Origin: Mycobacterium hubeiense
Lineage (GTDB): Bacteria; Actinomycetota; Actinomycetes; Mycobacteriales; Mycobacteriaceae
Reading direction: 5' to 3'
NCBI RefSeq assembly: GCF_002838065.1
Contig: NZ_PIZU01000008.1
Coordinates: 1 to 64,000 of the forward strand
DNA: 64,000 nucleotides
Part shown: piece after piece, positions 11,826 to 20,091 of the stretch
Numbering within the stretch: the stretch's first letter is position 1
How the letters are laid out: every line of letters begins with the position of its first letter
Program-made: the position numbers and the translations under genes
The notes under the pieces: model-generated
What the model was told of the DNA's origin: nothing
The model's input: only the letters and a program-made list of their open reading frames with translations
The model's database searches: none

Positions 11826-12239
11826 TCAGCCGGCCAGCAGGACAATGCCCCCGACCAGCAGGGCAATCACCTTGACCGTCTCGAGCCCAACGTACGCGTA
11901 GTGCCCACGCGATCGCGGCGCGTCCTCACCGGCCAGCACCGCATCAGAACGACGAGTCAGCCGCGGCCGCACGGCGAGCAACTGCACGGCCAGAGCAGCG
12001 ACCGCGACCCCGAACGCCACCACGAACCCGACGGGTGGACGGCTGACGGCCAGCGCGATCACGATGCCCACGGCGAGCACTACCTCGACGGTATTGAGCG
12101 CGCGAAAGACCAAGCGGCCGATGCCGAGTCCGATCTGTAGCGTGACCCCGGGCGCACGGAACTTCAGCGGCGCTTCGAGAAACGAGATGGCCAGCACCAT
12201 GCCAAGCCACACGAAGGTGAGCGCGACCGCGAAGCTCAT
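11826..12239 (-). CDS. Conserved four-helix membrane protein
   Basis: 137 residues with four hydrophobic segments: LTFVWLGMVLAISFLEA, TVEVVLAVGIVIALAV, VGFVVAFGVAVAALAVQLLAV and TVKVIALLVGGIVLL. Charged loops (FRAPGVTL, RPRLTRRSD) lie between them. I know this as a conserved uncharacterised mycobacterial membrane protein but cannot name a function. The start is the ATG that overlaps the stop of the methyltransferase upstream; a longer frame reaching to 12590 is merely antisense/out of frame to that gene. It is last in the minus-strand block monooxygenase-SDR-methyltransferase-membrane protein. Confidence 0.75.
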   Translation of the reverse strand: MSFAVALTFVWLGMVLAISFLEAPLKFRAPGVTLQIGLGIGRLVFRALNTVEVVLAVGIVIALAVSRPPVGFVVAFGVAVAALAVQLLAVRPRLTRRSDAVLAGEDAPRSRGHYAYVGLETVKVIALLVGGIVLLAG

Positions 12240-12913
12240 CAGGCCTTCTCCGCGTATGCCGACCACTCGAGGTTCGACGCGGTCAGATTGCGACCGGCCG
12301 GCGCGATGTAGTGGCGTACGAAGTAGTCCGGGCCGGCTTGTTCGACGAGCTGCCAGTCGTATTCGGCCACGAAATCGGCGACTTCGTCGGGGTACAGGCC
12401 AAAATGCCAGATCTGCCGCTTGCCCCGGAACTTCCGGTACGCCGACTTCGAACCGTAGAGGTTGGTGCCGTCGATGAAATCCCGCTGGACGTAGGTGAAT
12501 ACCAGCCGACTGCCCGACGCCGCACCCTGGAGATACGAAAACGTCGCGCGCACCGCGTCTTCCGTCAGATACTGGGTCACCCCTTCCCAAATGAAGAAGG
12601 TGCGGCCCTCGGCGCGGTGGCCGTGCTTGGCAAGTTCGGCAGCGAGTTCATCGCGCTCGAAGTCGACGGGGACCAAATGAACTGACGCCGGCTGCCCGCC
12701 GAGCGCGCGGCGCACTAGGGCCTCCTTGCGCGCGATGTTGATGGGCAGGTCGACCTCGAACACCGGAACATCGCTGCGATGGGCAAGGCGGTAGGCCCGG
12801 GTGTCCAGGCCCGCGCCGAGCACCACCACCGCATCGATATCGGGCAGTGCCGCGTCGAGTTTCTCGTCGATGAATCTCTTGCGGCGTACCGGGCTTGATC
12901 GGATACCAGCCAC
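12239..12913 (-). CDS. Class I SAM-dependent methyltransferase, N-terminally truncated
   Basis: 224 residues from a GTG. The SAM-binding loop is [15 protein letters not shown], followed by VFEVDLP (ribose-binding acidic residue) and [16 protein letters not shown], the pattern of the large mycobacterial putative O-methyltransferase family. Members are usually about 280-310 residues with 80-100 residues ahead of the SAM loop; here only about 28 precede it and the first 13 read like out-of-frame SDR sequence. The coding start lies inside the 3' part of the SDR gene. I infer that a deletion joined the two genes and removed the methyltransferase N terminus; whether it still folds is doubtful. Substrate unknown. 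Confidence 0.72.
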   Translation of the reverse strand: MAGIRSSPVRRKRFIDEKLDAALPDIDAVVVLGAGLDTRAYRLAHRSDVPVFEVDLPINIARKEALVRRALGGQPASVHLVPVDFERDELAAELAKHGHRAEGRTFFIWEGVTQYLTEDAVRATFSYLQGAASGSRLVFTYVQRDFIDGTNLYGSKSAYRKFRGKRQIWHFGLYPDEVADFVAEYDWQLVEQAGPDYFVRHYIAPAGRNLTASNLEWSAYAEKA

Positions 12914-13647
12914 GCCACCGCATTCGCAATGTCTTCCGCCTGCAGCACCTGCACCGGCAGTGCATTACCCATATCCTGGGGGCTTTTCTCGGCGATGCTG
13001 CCCAGCCATGCACGGGTGGCTTCGTTGTTGATCATCGGGGTATCCACACCCGCCGGGTGCACCGAGTTGACCCGAATGCTGTGCTGGGCCAGCAGGTTCG
13101 CGTACAGGTGCATCAGCCCGACGATGCCGTGTTTGGCCGCGACATAGCCGATTGCGCCAGGGTCGTCGCTGCCGACGCCGATCAACCCGGCCACCGAACT
13201 GATCAGCACGATGGACCCGCCGTCACCCTGCTCCACCATCGTTGGCTTGGCCACCTCCACCGTGTGGTGCACGCCGGTGAGGTTGACATCGATCACGTCA
13301 CGCCAGCCGTCGGCACCCGACATCATCGGGGCGATACCGGCATTGGCGACGACGATGTCGAGCCGGCCGAACTCGTCGAGCCCGGCCTGCAGGGCCTTCT
13401 GCAGGCCGGTTTGATCGCGAACGTCGGCTTCCCGCGCCACAATTCGTCCGCCGGCCTCCTCGACGAGTTTGACCGTCGCAGCCAGGTCGTCGGGCGTGGA
13501 CATCGGATAGGGGACCGACGCGATCTGGTCGCAGATGTCGACGGCGATGATGTCAGCGCCGTCGGCCGCGAGCCGGACGGCCTCCGCGCGACCCTGCCCC
13601 CGCGCCGCGCCGGTGATGAATGCGACTTTGCCTTCGAGGCCAGACAT
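12715..13647 (-). CDS. Mycofactocin-type short-chain dehydrogenase with foreign C-terminal tail
   Basis: Residues 1 to about 250 are a normal SDR oxidoreductase: [15 protein letters not shown] nucleotide loop, VDICDQ, VANAGI, the catalytic Ser of LISSVAG and YVAAKHG (Tyr-x-x-x-Lys). The long insert after the second strand is typical of mycobacterial, mycofactocin-associated SDRs, which oxidise alcohols or carbonyls with a tightly held NAD cofactor. The family ends shortly after LVSDQARY with a TG-x-x-L-x-VDAG segment. Here that end is missing and the frame runs on for about 60 residues of Arg/Ser/Thr-rich out-of-frame methyltransferase sequence. Thus the gene is probably a deletion product. 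Its start codon shares a base with the stop of the monooxygenase gene upstream (TAATG). Confidence 0.75.
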   Translation of the reverse strand: MSGLEGKVAFITGAARGQGRAEAVRLAADGADIIAVDICDQIASVPYPMSTPDDLAATVKLVEEAGGRIVAREADVRDQTGLQKALQAGLDEFGRLDIVVANAGIAPMMSGADGWRDVIDVNLTGVHHTVEVAKPTMVEQGDGGSIVLISSVAGLIGVGSDDPGAIGYVAAKHGIVGLMHLYANLLAQHSIRVNSVHPAGVDTPMINNEATRAWLGSIAEKSPQDMGNALPVQVLQAEDIANAVAWLVSDQARYAARDSSTRNSTRHCPISMRWWCSARAWTPGPTALPIAAMFRCSRSTCPSTSRARRP

Positions 13648-13961
13648 TACGGACGCAGCTGACCCTTGCTCGGATCACCCGCGACGACGGGTTGCAGCAT
13701 CTTGATATCCGGTGCGCCATCGAGGTGTTCGCCCACCGTGCCGAACAGGTTCGCAACTGCGGGCGCGGTGCTGTGCGCCTTGAGTGCGTCAGCGTCTGCC
13801 CACTGTTCGACGAAGACGAACGTGCCGTCGGCCTCGTGCAGGGAGTACAGGTCGCAGCCCGGCTCCTGATGCACGGCTTCGATCGCCTTCTTACATGCCT
13901 CGCGCACGGTGTCGACCGATTCGGGCTTGGCGGTCATGGTGGCGACGACGGTGATGGGCAT
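13647..13961 (-). CDS. Antibiotic biosynthesis monooxygenase-domain protein
   Basis: 104-residue dimeric alpha/beta-barrel (ABM) protein, homologous to the small protein beside the SDR in M. tuberculosis (Rv2749). Core motifs are [34 protein letters not shown] and [17 protein letters not shown]. Members are heme- or quinone-type monooxygenases or ligand-binding proteins; the substrate cannot be read from sequence. The start ATG (MPITVV) has a GAGGAG ribosome-binding site about 9 bp upstream, better than the longer upstream start. First gene of the minus-strand block. Confidence 0.85.
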   Translation of the reverse strand: MPITVVATMTAKPESVDTVREACKKAIEAVHQEPGCDLYSLHEADGTFVFVEQWADADALKAHSTAPAVANLFGTVGEHLDGAPDIKMLQPVVAGDPSKGQLRP

Positions 13962-14018
13962 AGGTGAGAACTCCTCGATGAGTGCTGCTGGACGAGTGCC
14001 CAGCCTACTCACGCCGGG

Positions 14019-14471
14019 TCAGACGAAGTCGACCCAGATCGTGAAAGCCACCGCGGCAACGCCCAGTGCCGCGAGCGCGACGGTGTCGACGGCCGGCAGC
14101 CGCGTCGCGTCGGTCCGTCCGATGCGCAGTTCACGGGCGATCAAGAAGAGCGGGAACGTCACGCTGATGGCAATCAACCCGCCACCGACGATGTATGCCC
14201 AGACGAACCGGATGCCGTGTTTGCGTGCTTCGACCACCATGAAGATTGCGGCGGCGAGAAAGAACAGCACGATGTCGACGGTGATGGACCGCGACGCCGG
14301 GTTGACTTTCGTGTCGTTGACAAACGCCGTCAGGAAGTTGGCCGCGTCGTCGAGATAGGCGACATTCTGGCTCCAGGTGGCGATCAGAGCGGCGATTGCG
14401 ATGGCCGCATAGGTGACACATAACAATTTGGTTGCGGTGGGCGTGCCTGATGGGCGCTGTGCTGTGTCCAT
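14019..14471 (-). CDS. DUF2834-family membrane protein
   Basis: 150 residues with four predicted membrane helices (CVTYAAIAIAALIATW, TVDIVLFFLAAAIFMVV, WAYIVGGGLIAISVTFPLFL and VALAALGVAAVAFTIWV). The layout, with the DDAANFLTAFVNDTKVNPASRS loop after helix 1 and EARKHGIRF after helix 2, fits the uncharacterised DUF2834 family. The start is the ATG of MDTAQRPSG; an in-frame ATG seven codons upstream is less likely. It diverges from ftsK, with which it shares an 87-bp promoter gap. No function is known to me. Confidence 0.75.
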   Translation of the reverse strand: MDTAQRPSGTPTATKLLCVTYAAIAIAALIATWSQNVAYLDDAANFLTAFVNDTKVNPASRSITVDIVLFFLAAAIFMVVEARKHGIRFVWAYIVGGGLIAISVTFPLFLIARELRIGRTDATRLPAVDTVALAALGVAAVAFTIWVDFV

Positions 14472-14558
14472 TTCGGAACCGTAGAGCAGCATCGAAACTG
14501 ATCTGTGACCCGTGTGGCAGATGGTGAATTTGGGGCATTTGCGACTAGGCTTGCCGGC

Positions 14559-17045
14559 ATGCCTAGTAAGACCGCCGCCCGCTCCGGAGCCCGCTCGACC
14601 AGGTCAAAGACTGGTTCGCGGGGAGGTGCGCGGCGTCCGGCACGCACGGGCAAGCCGTCCGCCCCTCGGCGCAAGCCGGCCCGTCGGCACCAGCCGTCGA
14701 TGCTCGCCAACGCGGGGATGACCGTCGGCCGGGGCGCGCGCGCCGGCTGGCTGATGGTGGCCAAGGGCGCCGGATCCGCTGCGCGGTCGGTCGGCCGCGC
14801 GCACGACATCGAGCCGGGACATCGGCGCGACGGGATTGCCTTGGCGCTCTTGGGCGTCGCCGTGGTGGTGGCCGCGAGTTCCTGGTTCGACGCGGCGCGC
14901 CCGGTCGGGGCGTGGATCGACAGCGTCATCCGAGCGCTCATCGGGTCGGCGGTGGTGTTGACGCCCGTCGTCCTGGCTTTGATCGCGGTGGTGTTGATGC
15001 GCACCGAGCCCGATCCCGGGGCGCGGCCGAGATTGGTGCTCGGTGCGGCGATGGTCGCGCTGCCCGCGCTTGGCCTTTGGCACTTGTGGGCGGGTTCCCC
15101 GCAGACACCGGCGGATCGCCAGCACGCGGCCGGGTTTCTGGGCTTCGCGATCGGCGGCCCACTGTCGGACGGGCTGACGGAGTGGATCGCCGCGCCGCTG
15201 CTGTTCATCGGCGTGTTGTTCGGGGTGCTGCTGCTGACCGGAACGACGATCCGGGAAGTGCCGGAGACCGTGCGAGCGATGTTCTCCACCAGGGCATTCC
15301 GCGACTACGACGACGACGAATACGTTTACGACGCCGACGAGCAGCCGGTTGCCGAAGAGACCGACGACTTCTCGGACGGCTACTACGACGATCCGGATCG
15401 CGGCGACGAGGCCCAGGCCTGGCCGGGCACGCCGATGGAGAACTACCCGCTGGACGACGAGGCGCCGACGATCCCGGAGCCGACCGCCAAGACGCGGCGC
15501 AAGAAGCCAAAACAGGACACGCTGTCGCTGGACCGTGTCGTCGAGGGTCCGTACATGCTGCCGTCGCTGGACCTGCTCATCGCCGGCGACCCGCCCAAGA
15601 AGCGCACGTCGGCCAACGACCGGATGGCCGACGCGATCACCGAGGTGCTGCAGCAGTTCAAGGTCGACGCCGCCGTCACGGGCTGCACCCGCGGCCCGAC
15701 CGTCACCCGCTACGAAGTCGAGCTGGGGCCCGGCGTCAAGGTCGAGAAAATCACTGCGCTACAACGCAATATCGCCTACGCGGTGGCGACCGAGAGCGTG
15801 CGGATGCTGGCGCCGATCCCGGGCAAGTCGGCCGTCGGTATCGAGGTGCCCAACACCGACCGGGAGATGGTACGGCTGGCCGACGTGCTGACCGCGCCGT
15901 CGACGCGACGCGACCACCACCCGTTGGTGATCGGGCTGGGCAAGAACATCGAAGGGGAGTTCCTGTCGGCGAACCTGTCGAAGATGCCGCACCTGTTGGT
16001 GGCGGGGTCGACGGGCTCCGGCAAGTCCAGCTTCGTCAACTCGATGCTGATTTCGTTGTTGGCCCGCGCGACCCCGGAAGAGGTCAGGATGATCCTGATC
16101 GACCCGAAGATGGTGGAACTCACGCCGTACGAAGGCATTCCGCATCTGATCACGCCGATCATCACGCAGCCGAAGAAGGCCGCCGCGGCGTTGGCGTGGC
16201 TGGTCGAAGAGATGGAGCAGCGCTACCAGGACATGCAGGCGTCGCGGGTGCGGCACATCGACGACTTCAACGCCAAGGTGCGTTCCGGGGAGATCACCAC
16301 ACCGCTGGGCAGCCAACGCGAATACCGGCCCTACCCGTATGTGGTGGCGATCGTCGACGAGCTCGCCGATCTGATGATGACCGCGCCGCGCGATGTCGAG
16401 GACGCGATCGTGCGGATCACGCAGAAGGCGCGCGCCGCGGGCATTCATCTGGTGCTGGCCACGCAGCGGCCGTCCGTCGATGTGGTGACCGGTCTGATCA
16501 AGACGAATGTGCCGTCACGGCTGGCGTTCGCGACGTCGTCGCTGACCGACAGCCGCGTCATCCTCGATCAGCAGGGCGCCGAGAAGCTGATCGGCATGGG
16601 CGACGGGTTGTTCCTGCCGATGGGCGCGAACAAGCCGATCCGCCTGCAGGGCGCGTTCATCACCGACGAGGAGATCCACGCGGTGGTCAACGCGTGCAAG
16701 GAGCAGGCCGAACCGGAGTACACCGAGGGTGTCACCACGGCCAAGACCACCAGCGAGCGCACCGACGTCGACCCGGACATCGGCGATGACATGGACGTGT
16801 TCCTGCAGGCCGTCGAGCTGGTGGTGTCGTCGCAGTTCGGTTCGACGTCGATGCTGCAGCGCAAGCTGCGGGTGGGCTTCGCCAAGGCGGGCCGGCTGAT
16901 GGATCTGATGGAAACCCGCGGCATCGTCGGCCCGTCCGAAGGGTCGAAGGCGCGCGAGGTGTTGGTCAAACCCGACGAGTTGGCGGCGACCCTAGCGTCG
17001 ATCCGGGGCGTGGATACCAGCGAGCCGGAGCCCGACGACGTGTGA
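14559..17045 (+). CDS. ftsK: DNA translocase FtsK/SpoIIIE
   Basis: About 828 residues. FtsK pumps DNA through the division septum to separate chromosome termini. A basic N-terminal tail (KTAARSGARSTRSKTGS) precedes four membrane helices between about 95 and 260, then an acidic linker (DDDEYVYDADEQPVAEE), the alpha/beta motor domains with Walker A GSTGSGKSS near 482-490 and Walker B VAIVDELADLMM, and the C-terminal gamma winged-helix (AVELVVSSQFGSTSMLQRKLRVGFAKAGRLMD) that reads KOPS sites. The start is placed at ATG 14559 (MPSKTAARS); the 18 codons upstream in frame do not look like protein. A strong terminator follows. Confidence 0.96.
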   Translation: MPSKTAARSGARSTRSKTGSRGGARRPARTGKPSAPRRKPARRHQPSMLANAGMTVGRGARAGWLMVAKGAGSAARSVGRAHDIEPGHRRDGIALALLGVAVVVAASSWFDAARPVGAWIDSVIRALIGSAVVLTPVVLALIAVVLMRTEPDPGARPRLVLGAAMVALPALGLWHLWAGSPQTPADRQHAAGFLGFAIGGPLSDGLTEWIAAPLLFIGVLFGVLLLTGTTIREVPETVRAMFSTRAFRDYDDDEYVYDADEQPVAEETDDFSDGYYDDPDRGDEAQAWPGTPMENYPLDDEAPTIPEPTAKTRRKKPKQDTLSLDRVVEGPYMLPSLDLLIAGDPPKKRTSANDRMADAITEVLQQFKVDAAVTGCTRGPTVTRYEVELGPGVKVEKITALQRNIAYAVATESVRMLAPIPGKSAVGIEVPNTDREMVRLADVLTAPSTRRDHHPLVIGLGKNIEGEFLSANLSKMPHLLVAGSTGSGKSSFVNSMLISLLARATPEEVRMILIDPKMVELTPYEGIPHLITPIITQPKKAAAALAWLVEEMEQRYQDMQASRVRHIDDFNAKVRSGEITTPLGSQREYRPYPYVVAIVDELADLMMTAPRDVEDAIVRITQKARAAGIHLVLATQRPSVDVVTGLIKTNVPSRLAFATSSLTDSRVILDQQGAEKLIGMGDGLFLPMGANKPIRLQGAFITDEEIHAVVNACKEQAEPEYTEGVTTAKTTSERTDVDPDIGDDMDVFLQAVELVVSSQFGSTSMLQRKLRVGFAKAGRLMDLMETRGIVGPSEGSKAREVLVKPDELAATLASIRGVDTSEPEPDDV

Positions 17046-17094
17046 TTTGTGTGCGCTGAGCGGCGGTGAGCGCCGCTGAACGCACACAAATCAC
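17042..17094. terminator. Bidirectional hairpin between convergent ftsK and argA
   Basis: A 14-bp perfect stem (GTGATTTGTGTGCG at 17042-17055 with its complement at 17081-17094) carries an inner stem CGGCG/CGCCG (17061-17065 with 17071-17075) around a short loop. The structure fills the space between the two convergent stop codons and begins inside the ftsK stop codon. It has no U-tract, as is usual in mycobacteria, and would act on both strands. Confidence 0.85.
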
Positions 17095-17607
17095 CTAGAG
17101 CGTCAGCAGCATTCGGGTGTTGCCCAAGATGTTTGGCTTCACGTAGGACAGGTCGAGGAATTCGGCCACGCCGGTGTCATACGACCGGCACATCTCCTCG
17201 TAGACCTCCGCGGTGACCGGCGTGCCCTCAATCTCCTCGAACCCGTGCTTGCTGAAGAAGTCCACCTCGAACGTCAACACGAAGATGCGTTCGAGGTGCA
17301 GTTCGCGGGCCACATCGAGCAGCACCTCGACGATGCGGTGCCCGACGCCCTGGCCGCGCACCTTGGGATGCACCGCGACCGTGCGCACCTCGCCGAGGTC
17401 GGCCCACAGCACGTGCAGGGCGCCGCAACCGATCACCTCACCGTCGAGTTCGGCGACCCAGAACTCCTGCACGGCCTCGTACAGGTTCACGAGGTTCTTC
17501 TCGAGCAGGATCTTGCCGGCGTAGATGTCGACGAGCGCCTTGATTGCAGGCACATCCGACGTTCGCGCACGCCGGACCACAAGCCGGTCATCAGGCGCAG
17601 CGCTCAC
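17095..17607 (-). CDS. argA: Amino-acid N-acetyltransferase (ArgA type, GNAT fold)
   Basis: 170 residues. It acetylates glutamate (or glutamine) as the first step of arginine synthesis; this short GNAT-only form is the mycobacterial ArgA (Rv2747 type). The acetyl-CoA motif is VAVHPKVRGQGVGHRIVE, preceded by VIGCGALHVLWADLGEVRTV and followed by FVLTFEVDFFSKHGFEEIEG. The GTG of VSAAPDDRLVVRRA is taken as start; the frame extends farther upstream but into the pgsA promoter. Gene position between ftsK and pgsA matches M. tuberculosis. Confidence 0.92.
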   Translation of the reverse strand: MSAAPDDRLVVRRARTSDVPAIKALVDIYAGKILLEKNLVNLYEAVQEFWVAELDGEVIGCGALHVLWADLGEVRTVAVHPKVRGQGVGHRIVEVLLDVARELHLERIFVLTFEVDFFSKHGFEEIEGTPVTAEVYEEMCRSYDTGVAEFLDLSYVKPNILGNTRMLLTL

Positions 17608-17649
17608 AGGTGCGAGGGTATCGGTTTGCCCAACCGATATTCTGTGGCG

Positions 17650-18255
17650 GTGTCGGGCCAACCTCATACCGATCCGGTGGTTCCGCGCGCGCGGGTGGCG
17701 AATCTCGCCAATGTGCTCACCGGCGTGCGGTTCGCGTTGGTTCCGGTCTTTCTCGTACTGCTTTTCGTCGGCGACGGCCATGAAACCTTCTGGCGGATAG
17801 CGGCTTTCATCGTCTTTGCGGTCGCGGTCATCACCGATCGGCTCGACGGCGCACTGGCGCGTAGCTACGGCATGGTCACCGAATTCGGCACGTTGGCCGA
17901 TCCGATCGCGGACAAGGCGCTCATCGGCGCGGCCCTGATCGGGCTGTCGGTGCTCGGCGACCTGCCGTGGTGGGTGACGGTGGTGATTCTGGTGCGTGAG
18001 ATCGGCATCACTGTCCTACGTTTCGTGGTGCTGCGTCACGGCGTCATCCCGGCCAGCCGCGGGGGCAAACTCAAGACTCTGGTGCAGGCTGTCGCGATCG
18101 GATTGTTCGTGCTGCCCTTGGAGAACTGGCCGGGCGCGTGGTTGGCGGTGGCCTGGGTGATCATGGGGGCGGCGATCGTCCTGACGGTGATCACCGGTGT
18201 CGATTACGTAGTTTCGGCGGTCAGGGATTCCCGTGGACGACCCACTGGTCAGTGA
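17650..18255 (+). CDS. pgsA: CDP-alcohol phosphatidyltransferase (PgsA family)
   Basis: About 201 residues with four to six membrane helices. Makes phosphatidylglycerol phosphate (or a related phospholipid) from CDP-diacylglycerol. The active-site motif DG-x2-AR-x8-G-x3-D-x3-D reads as DRLDGALARS...GTLADPIADK, with all acidic residues kept. GTG start at VSGQPHTDP; another in-frame GTG lies two codons upstream. It corresponds to the Rv2746c (pgsA3) position. The 3' end overlaps the cinA-domain gene by 23 bp. Confidence 0.93.
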   Translation: MSGQPHTDPVVPRARVANLANVLTGVRFALVPVFLVLLFVGDGHETFWRIAAFIVFAVAVITDRLDGALARSYGMVTEFGTLADPIADKALIGAALIGLSVLGDLPWWVTVVILVREIGITVLRFVVLRHGVIPASRGGKLKTLVQAVAIGLFVLPLENWPGAWLAVAWVIMGAAIVLTVITGVDYVVSAVRDSRGRPTGQ

Positions 18256-18730
18256 TGACGCCCGTGCGTTGATCGCCGACCTGACGGTGCGCCGGCAGAG
18301 CGTGGCGACGGCGGAGTCGCTGACCGCGGGGCTGCTGGCCGCCACCCTGGCCGGCGTGCCCGGCGCGAGTGTGGTGCTGCGCGGCGGGCTGATCACCTAC
18401 ACCGAAGACACCAAGATCTCGCTGGCCGGCGTGCCGTCGCAGGTCCTGGATGCGGTCGGCCCCGTGGCGGCGCCCACCGCCCGCGCGCTGGCGGTCGGCG
18501 CCCAACAACGGTGCGCCGCGACGTGGGGCGTCGGGATCACCGGCGTCGCGGGCCCCGAACCGCACGGCGGTCACCCGGTGGGCACCGTCTTTCTCGGGCT
18601 GGCCGGCCCCGTGGACGCCGGAGTCACCGAGGTCGTCGAGCTGGAGTTGTCCGGCTCGCGGTGGGATATCCGCGTCGGCGCGGTCCGCGAGGCGATCGTG
18701 CGTCTGCGCAGGCTCGTCGAACAACAGTGA
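18233..18730 (+). CDS. CinA C-terminal-domain protein (nicotinamide-nucleotide amidase type)
   Basis: 165 residues covering only the CinA C-terminal domain: VATAESLTAGLLAATLAGVPGAS, the GGLITYTEDTKISLAGVP segment and WGVGITGVAGPEPHGGHPVGTVFLGLA. Stand-alone proteins of this type (PncC) deamidate NMN to nicotinate mononucleotide in pyridine nucleotide recycling. GTG start within the end of pgsA, so the two are coupled; this pgsA-cinA-clgR order is widespread in actinobacteria. The enzymatic role is by family, not proven here. Confidence 0.9.
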   Translation: MDDPLVSDDARALIADLTVRRQSVATAESLTAGLLAATLAGVPGASVVLRGGLITYTEDTKISLAGVPSQVLDAVGPVAAPTARALAVGAQQRCAATWGVGITGVAGPEPHGGHPVGTVFLGLAGPVDAGVTEVVELELSGSRWDIRVGAVREAIVRLRRLVEQQ

Positions 18731-18743
18731 TTTCGGTCGCGCG

Positions 18744-18770
18744 GGAACCAACGCGGCGTGCGGCAGCGTT
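18744..18770 (+). promoter_or_regulatory. SigE-type ECF promoter for clgR
   Basis: GGAACC at 18744-18749, a 17-bp spacer, and CGTT at 18767-18770 reproduce the mycobacterial SigE consensus (GGAAC, 16-18 bp, CGTT). Transcription would begin near 18777, about 30 bp ahead of the clgR ATG. In M. tuberculosis clgR is a known SigE target, which supports the reading. Confidence 0.78.
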
Positions 18771-18808
18771 GACGTAGGTAACCGATCCGGCCGACGAAGG
18801 AGGGTACG

Positions 18809-19141
18809 ATGGCGGCATTGCTGCGCGAGGTGATCGGCGACGTGCTGCGCCGTGCCCGCACCGAGCAGGGGCGCACGTTGCGCGAGGTGTCCGATTCGGC
18901 CCGGGTCAGCCTGGGCTACCTCTCGGAGGTCGAACGCGGCCGCAAGGAGGCGTCCAGCGAACTGCTCAGCGCCATCTGCGGCGCCTTGGACGTGCCGCTG
19001 TCGCGCGTGCTCTCCGATGCCGGTGACGAACTGGCCCGCGAGGAACGCGCGGCCGCCGTTCCCGAGACGGTGAGCGCCGTGAATATCGACGCGAGCACCA
19101 AGGTCGTCATCCCGCCCGTGGTGTCGCTCGCGGTGGCTTAG
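18809..19141 (+). CDS. clgR: Transcriptional regulator ClgR
   Basis: 110 residues, Xre-type helix-turn-helix ([27 protein letters not shown]). ClgR activates the clp protease genes and, in mycobacteria, the psp envelope-stress genes that follow it here. A strong ribosome-binding site AAGGAGG precedes the ATG, and a SigE-type promoter lies upstream. The small hydrophobic C terminus (SLAVA) resembles the degradation tag that makes ClgR a Clp substrate in relatives. Order clgR-pspA-pspM is as in M. tuberculosis Rv2745c-Rv2743c. Confidence 0.93.
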   Translation: MAALLREVIGDVLRRARTEQGRTLREVSDSARVSLGYLSEVERGRKEASSELLSAICGALDVPLSRVLSDAGDELAREERAAAVPETVSAVNIDASTKVVIPPVVSLAVA

Positions 19142-19264
19142 TTCCGACGTGCGCCGTTCGATCTGGTGAATCACCTGCAAGGGGTGTGGTGAACTGCGCG
19201 AAAACCGATAAGTTGGCAGTACAGCAAGCGCACCAGCACAACGACACAAAGGCGGAGTGAACTC

Positions 19265-20080
19265 ATGGCCAATCCGTTCGTCAAGGCGTGGAAGTACCTG
19301 ATGGCGCTGTTCAGCTCGAAGGTCGACGAATACGCCGATCCGAAGGTGCAGATTCAGCAGGCCATCGAGGAGGCGCAGCGCCAGCACCAGGCGCTGACGC
19401 AGCAGGCCGCCCAGGTGATCGGCAACCAGCGCCAGCTGGAGATGCGGCTGAACCGGCAGCTCGCCGACATTGAGAAGCTTCAGGTCAACGTCCGTCAGGC
19501 GCTCACCCTGGCCGATCAGGCCACCGCCGCGGGTGACGCCGCCAAGGCCACCGAGTACAACAACGCTGCGGAGGCGTTCGCCGCTCAGCTGGTGACCGCG
19601 GAGCAGAGCGTCGAGGATCTCAAGGCCCTGCACGATCAGGCGTTGCAGGCGGCCGGCCAGGCGAAGAAGGCCGTCGAGCAGAACGCGATGATGCTGCAGC
19701 AGAAGATCGCCGAGCGCACCAAGCTGCTCAGCCAGCTCGAGCAGGCCAAGATGCAGGAGCAGGTCAGCGCCTCGTTGCGGTCGATGAGCGAGATCGCCGC
19801 CCCGGGCACCACGCCGAGCCTCGACGAGGTCCGCGAGAAGATCGAACGGCGCTACGCCAATGCGATGGGTTCGGCCGAGCTGGCGCAGAACTCGGTGCAG
19901 GGCCGGATGCTCGAGGTGCAGCAGTCGAGCGTGCAGATGGCCGGCCATTCGCGGCTGGAGCAGATCCGCGCGTCGATGCGCGGTGAGCAGTTGCCGGCCG
20001 GCGATGCCGCCAAGCCGGCCCCGGCCACTCCCGCCGCCAACCCGAGCACGGCGACTCCGGAAAAGCCACTCAACCAATAG
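19265..20080 (+). CDS. pspA: PspA/IM30-family protein (35 kDa antigen)
   Basis: 271 residues, nearly all coiled coil: [26 protein letters not shown]-terminal amphipathic helix that binds stressed membranes, then long Gln/Ala/Glu-rich helices ([34 protein letters not shown]). The C-terminal 35 residues are Pro/Ala-rich and disordered. It maintains the cell envelope under stress with ClgR and PspM. The ATG lies 11 bp after a GGCGGAG site. Fully typical of the mycobacterial 35 kDa antigen. Confidence 0.95.
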   Translation: MANPFVKAWKYLMALFSSKVDEYADPKVQIQQAIEEAQRQHQALTQQAAQVIGNQRQLEMRLNRQLADIEKLQVNVRQALTLADQATAAGDAAKATEYNNAAEAFAAQLVTAEQSVEDLKALHDQALQAAGQAKKAVEQNAMMLQQKIAERTKLLSQLEQAKMQEQVSASLRSMSEIAAPGTTPSLDEVREKIERRYANAMGSAELAQNSVQGRMLEVQQSSVQMAGHSRLEQIRASMRGEQLPAGDAAKPAPATPAANPSTATPEKPLNQ

Positions 20081-20091
20081 GTTTCGTAGCG

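Noticed and set aside
14912-16789. 625-residue frame overlapping ftsK on the same strand
   Set aside because: Out-of-frame reading of ftsK, rich in Arg/Gly/Ala; the ftsK frame has all motifs.
18221-20077. 618-residue minus-strand frame across cinA, clgR and pspA
   Set aside because: Antisense to three genes with clear families; no recognisable content.
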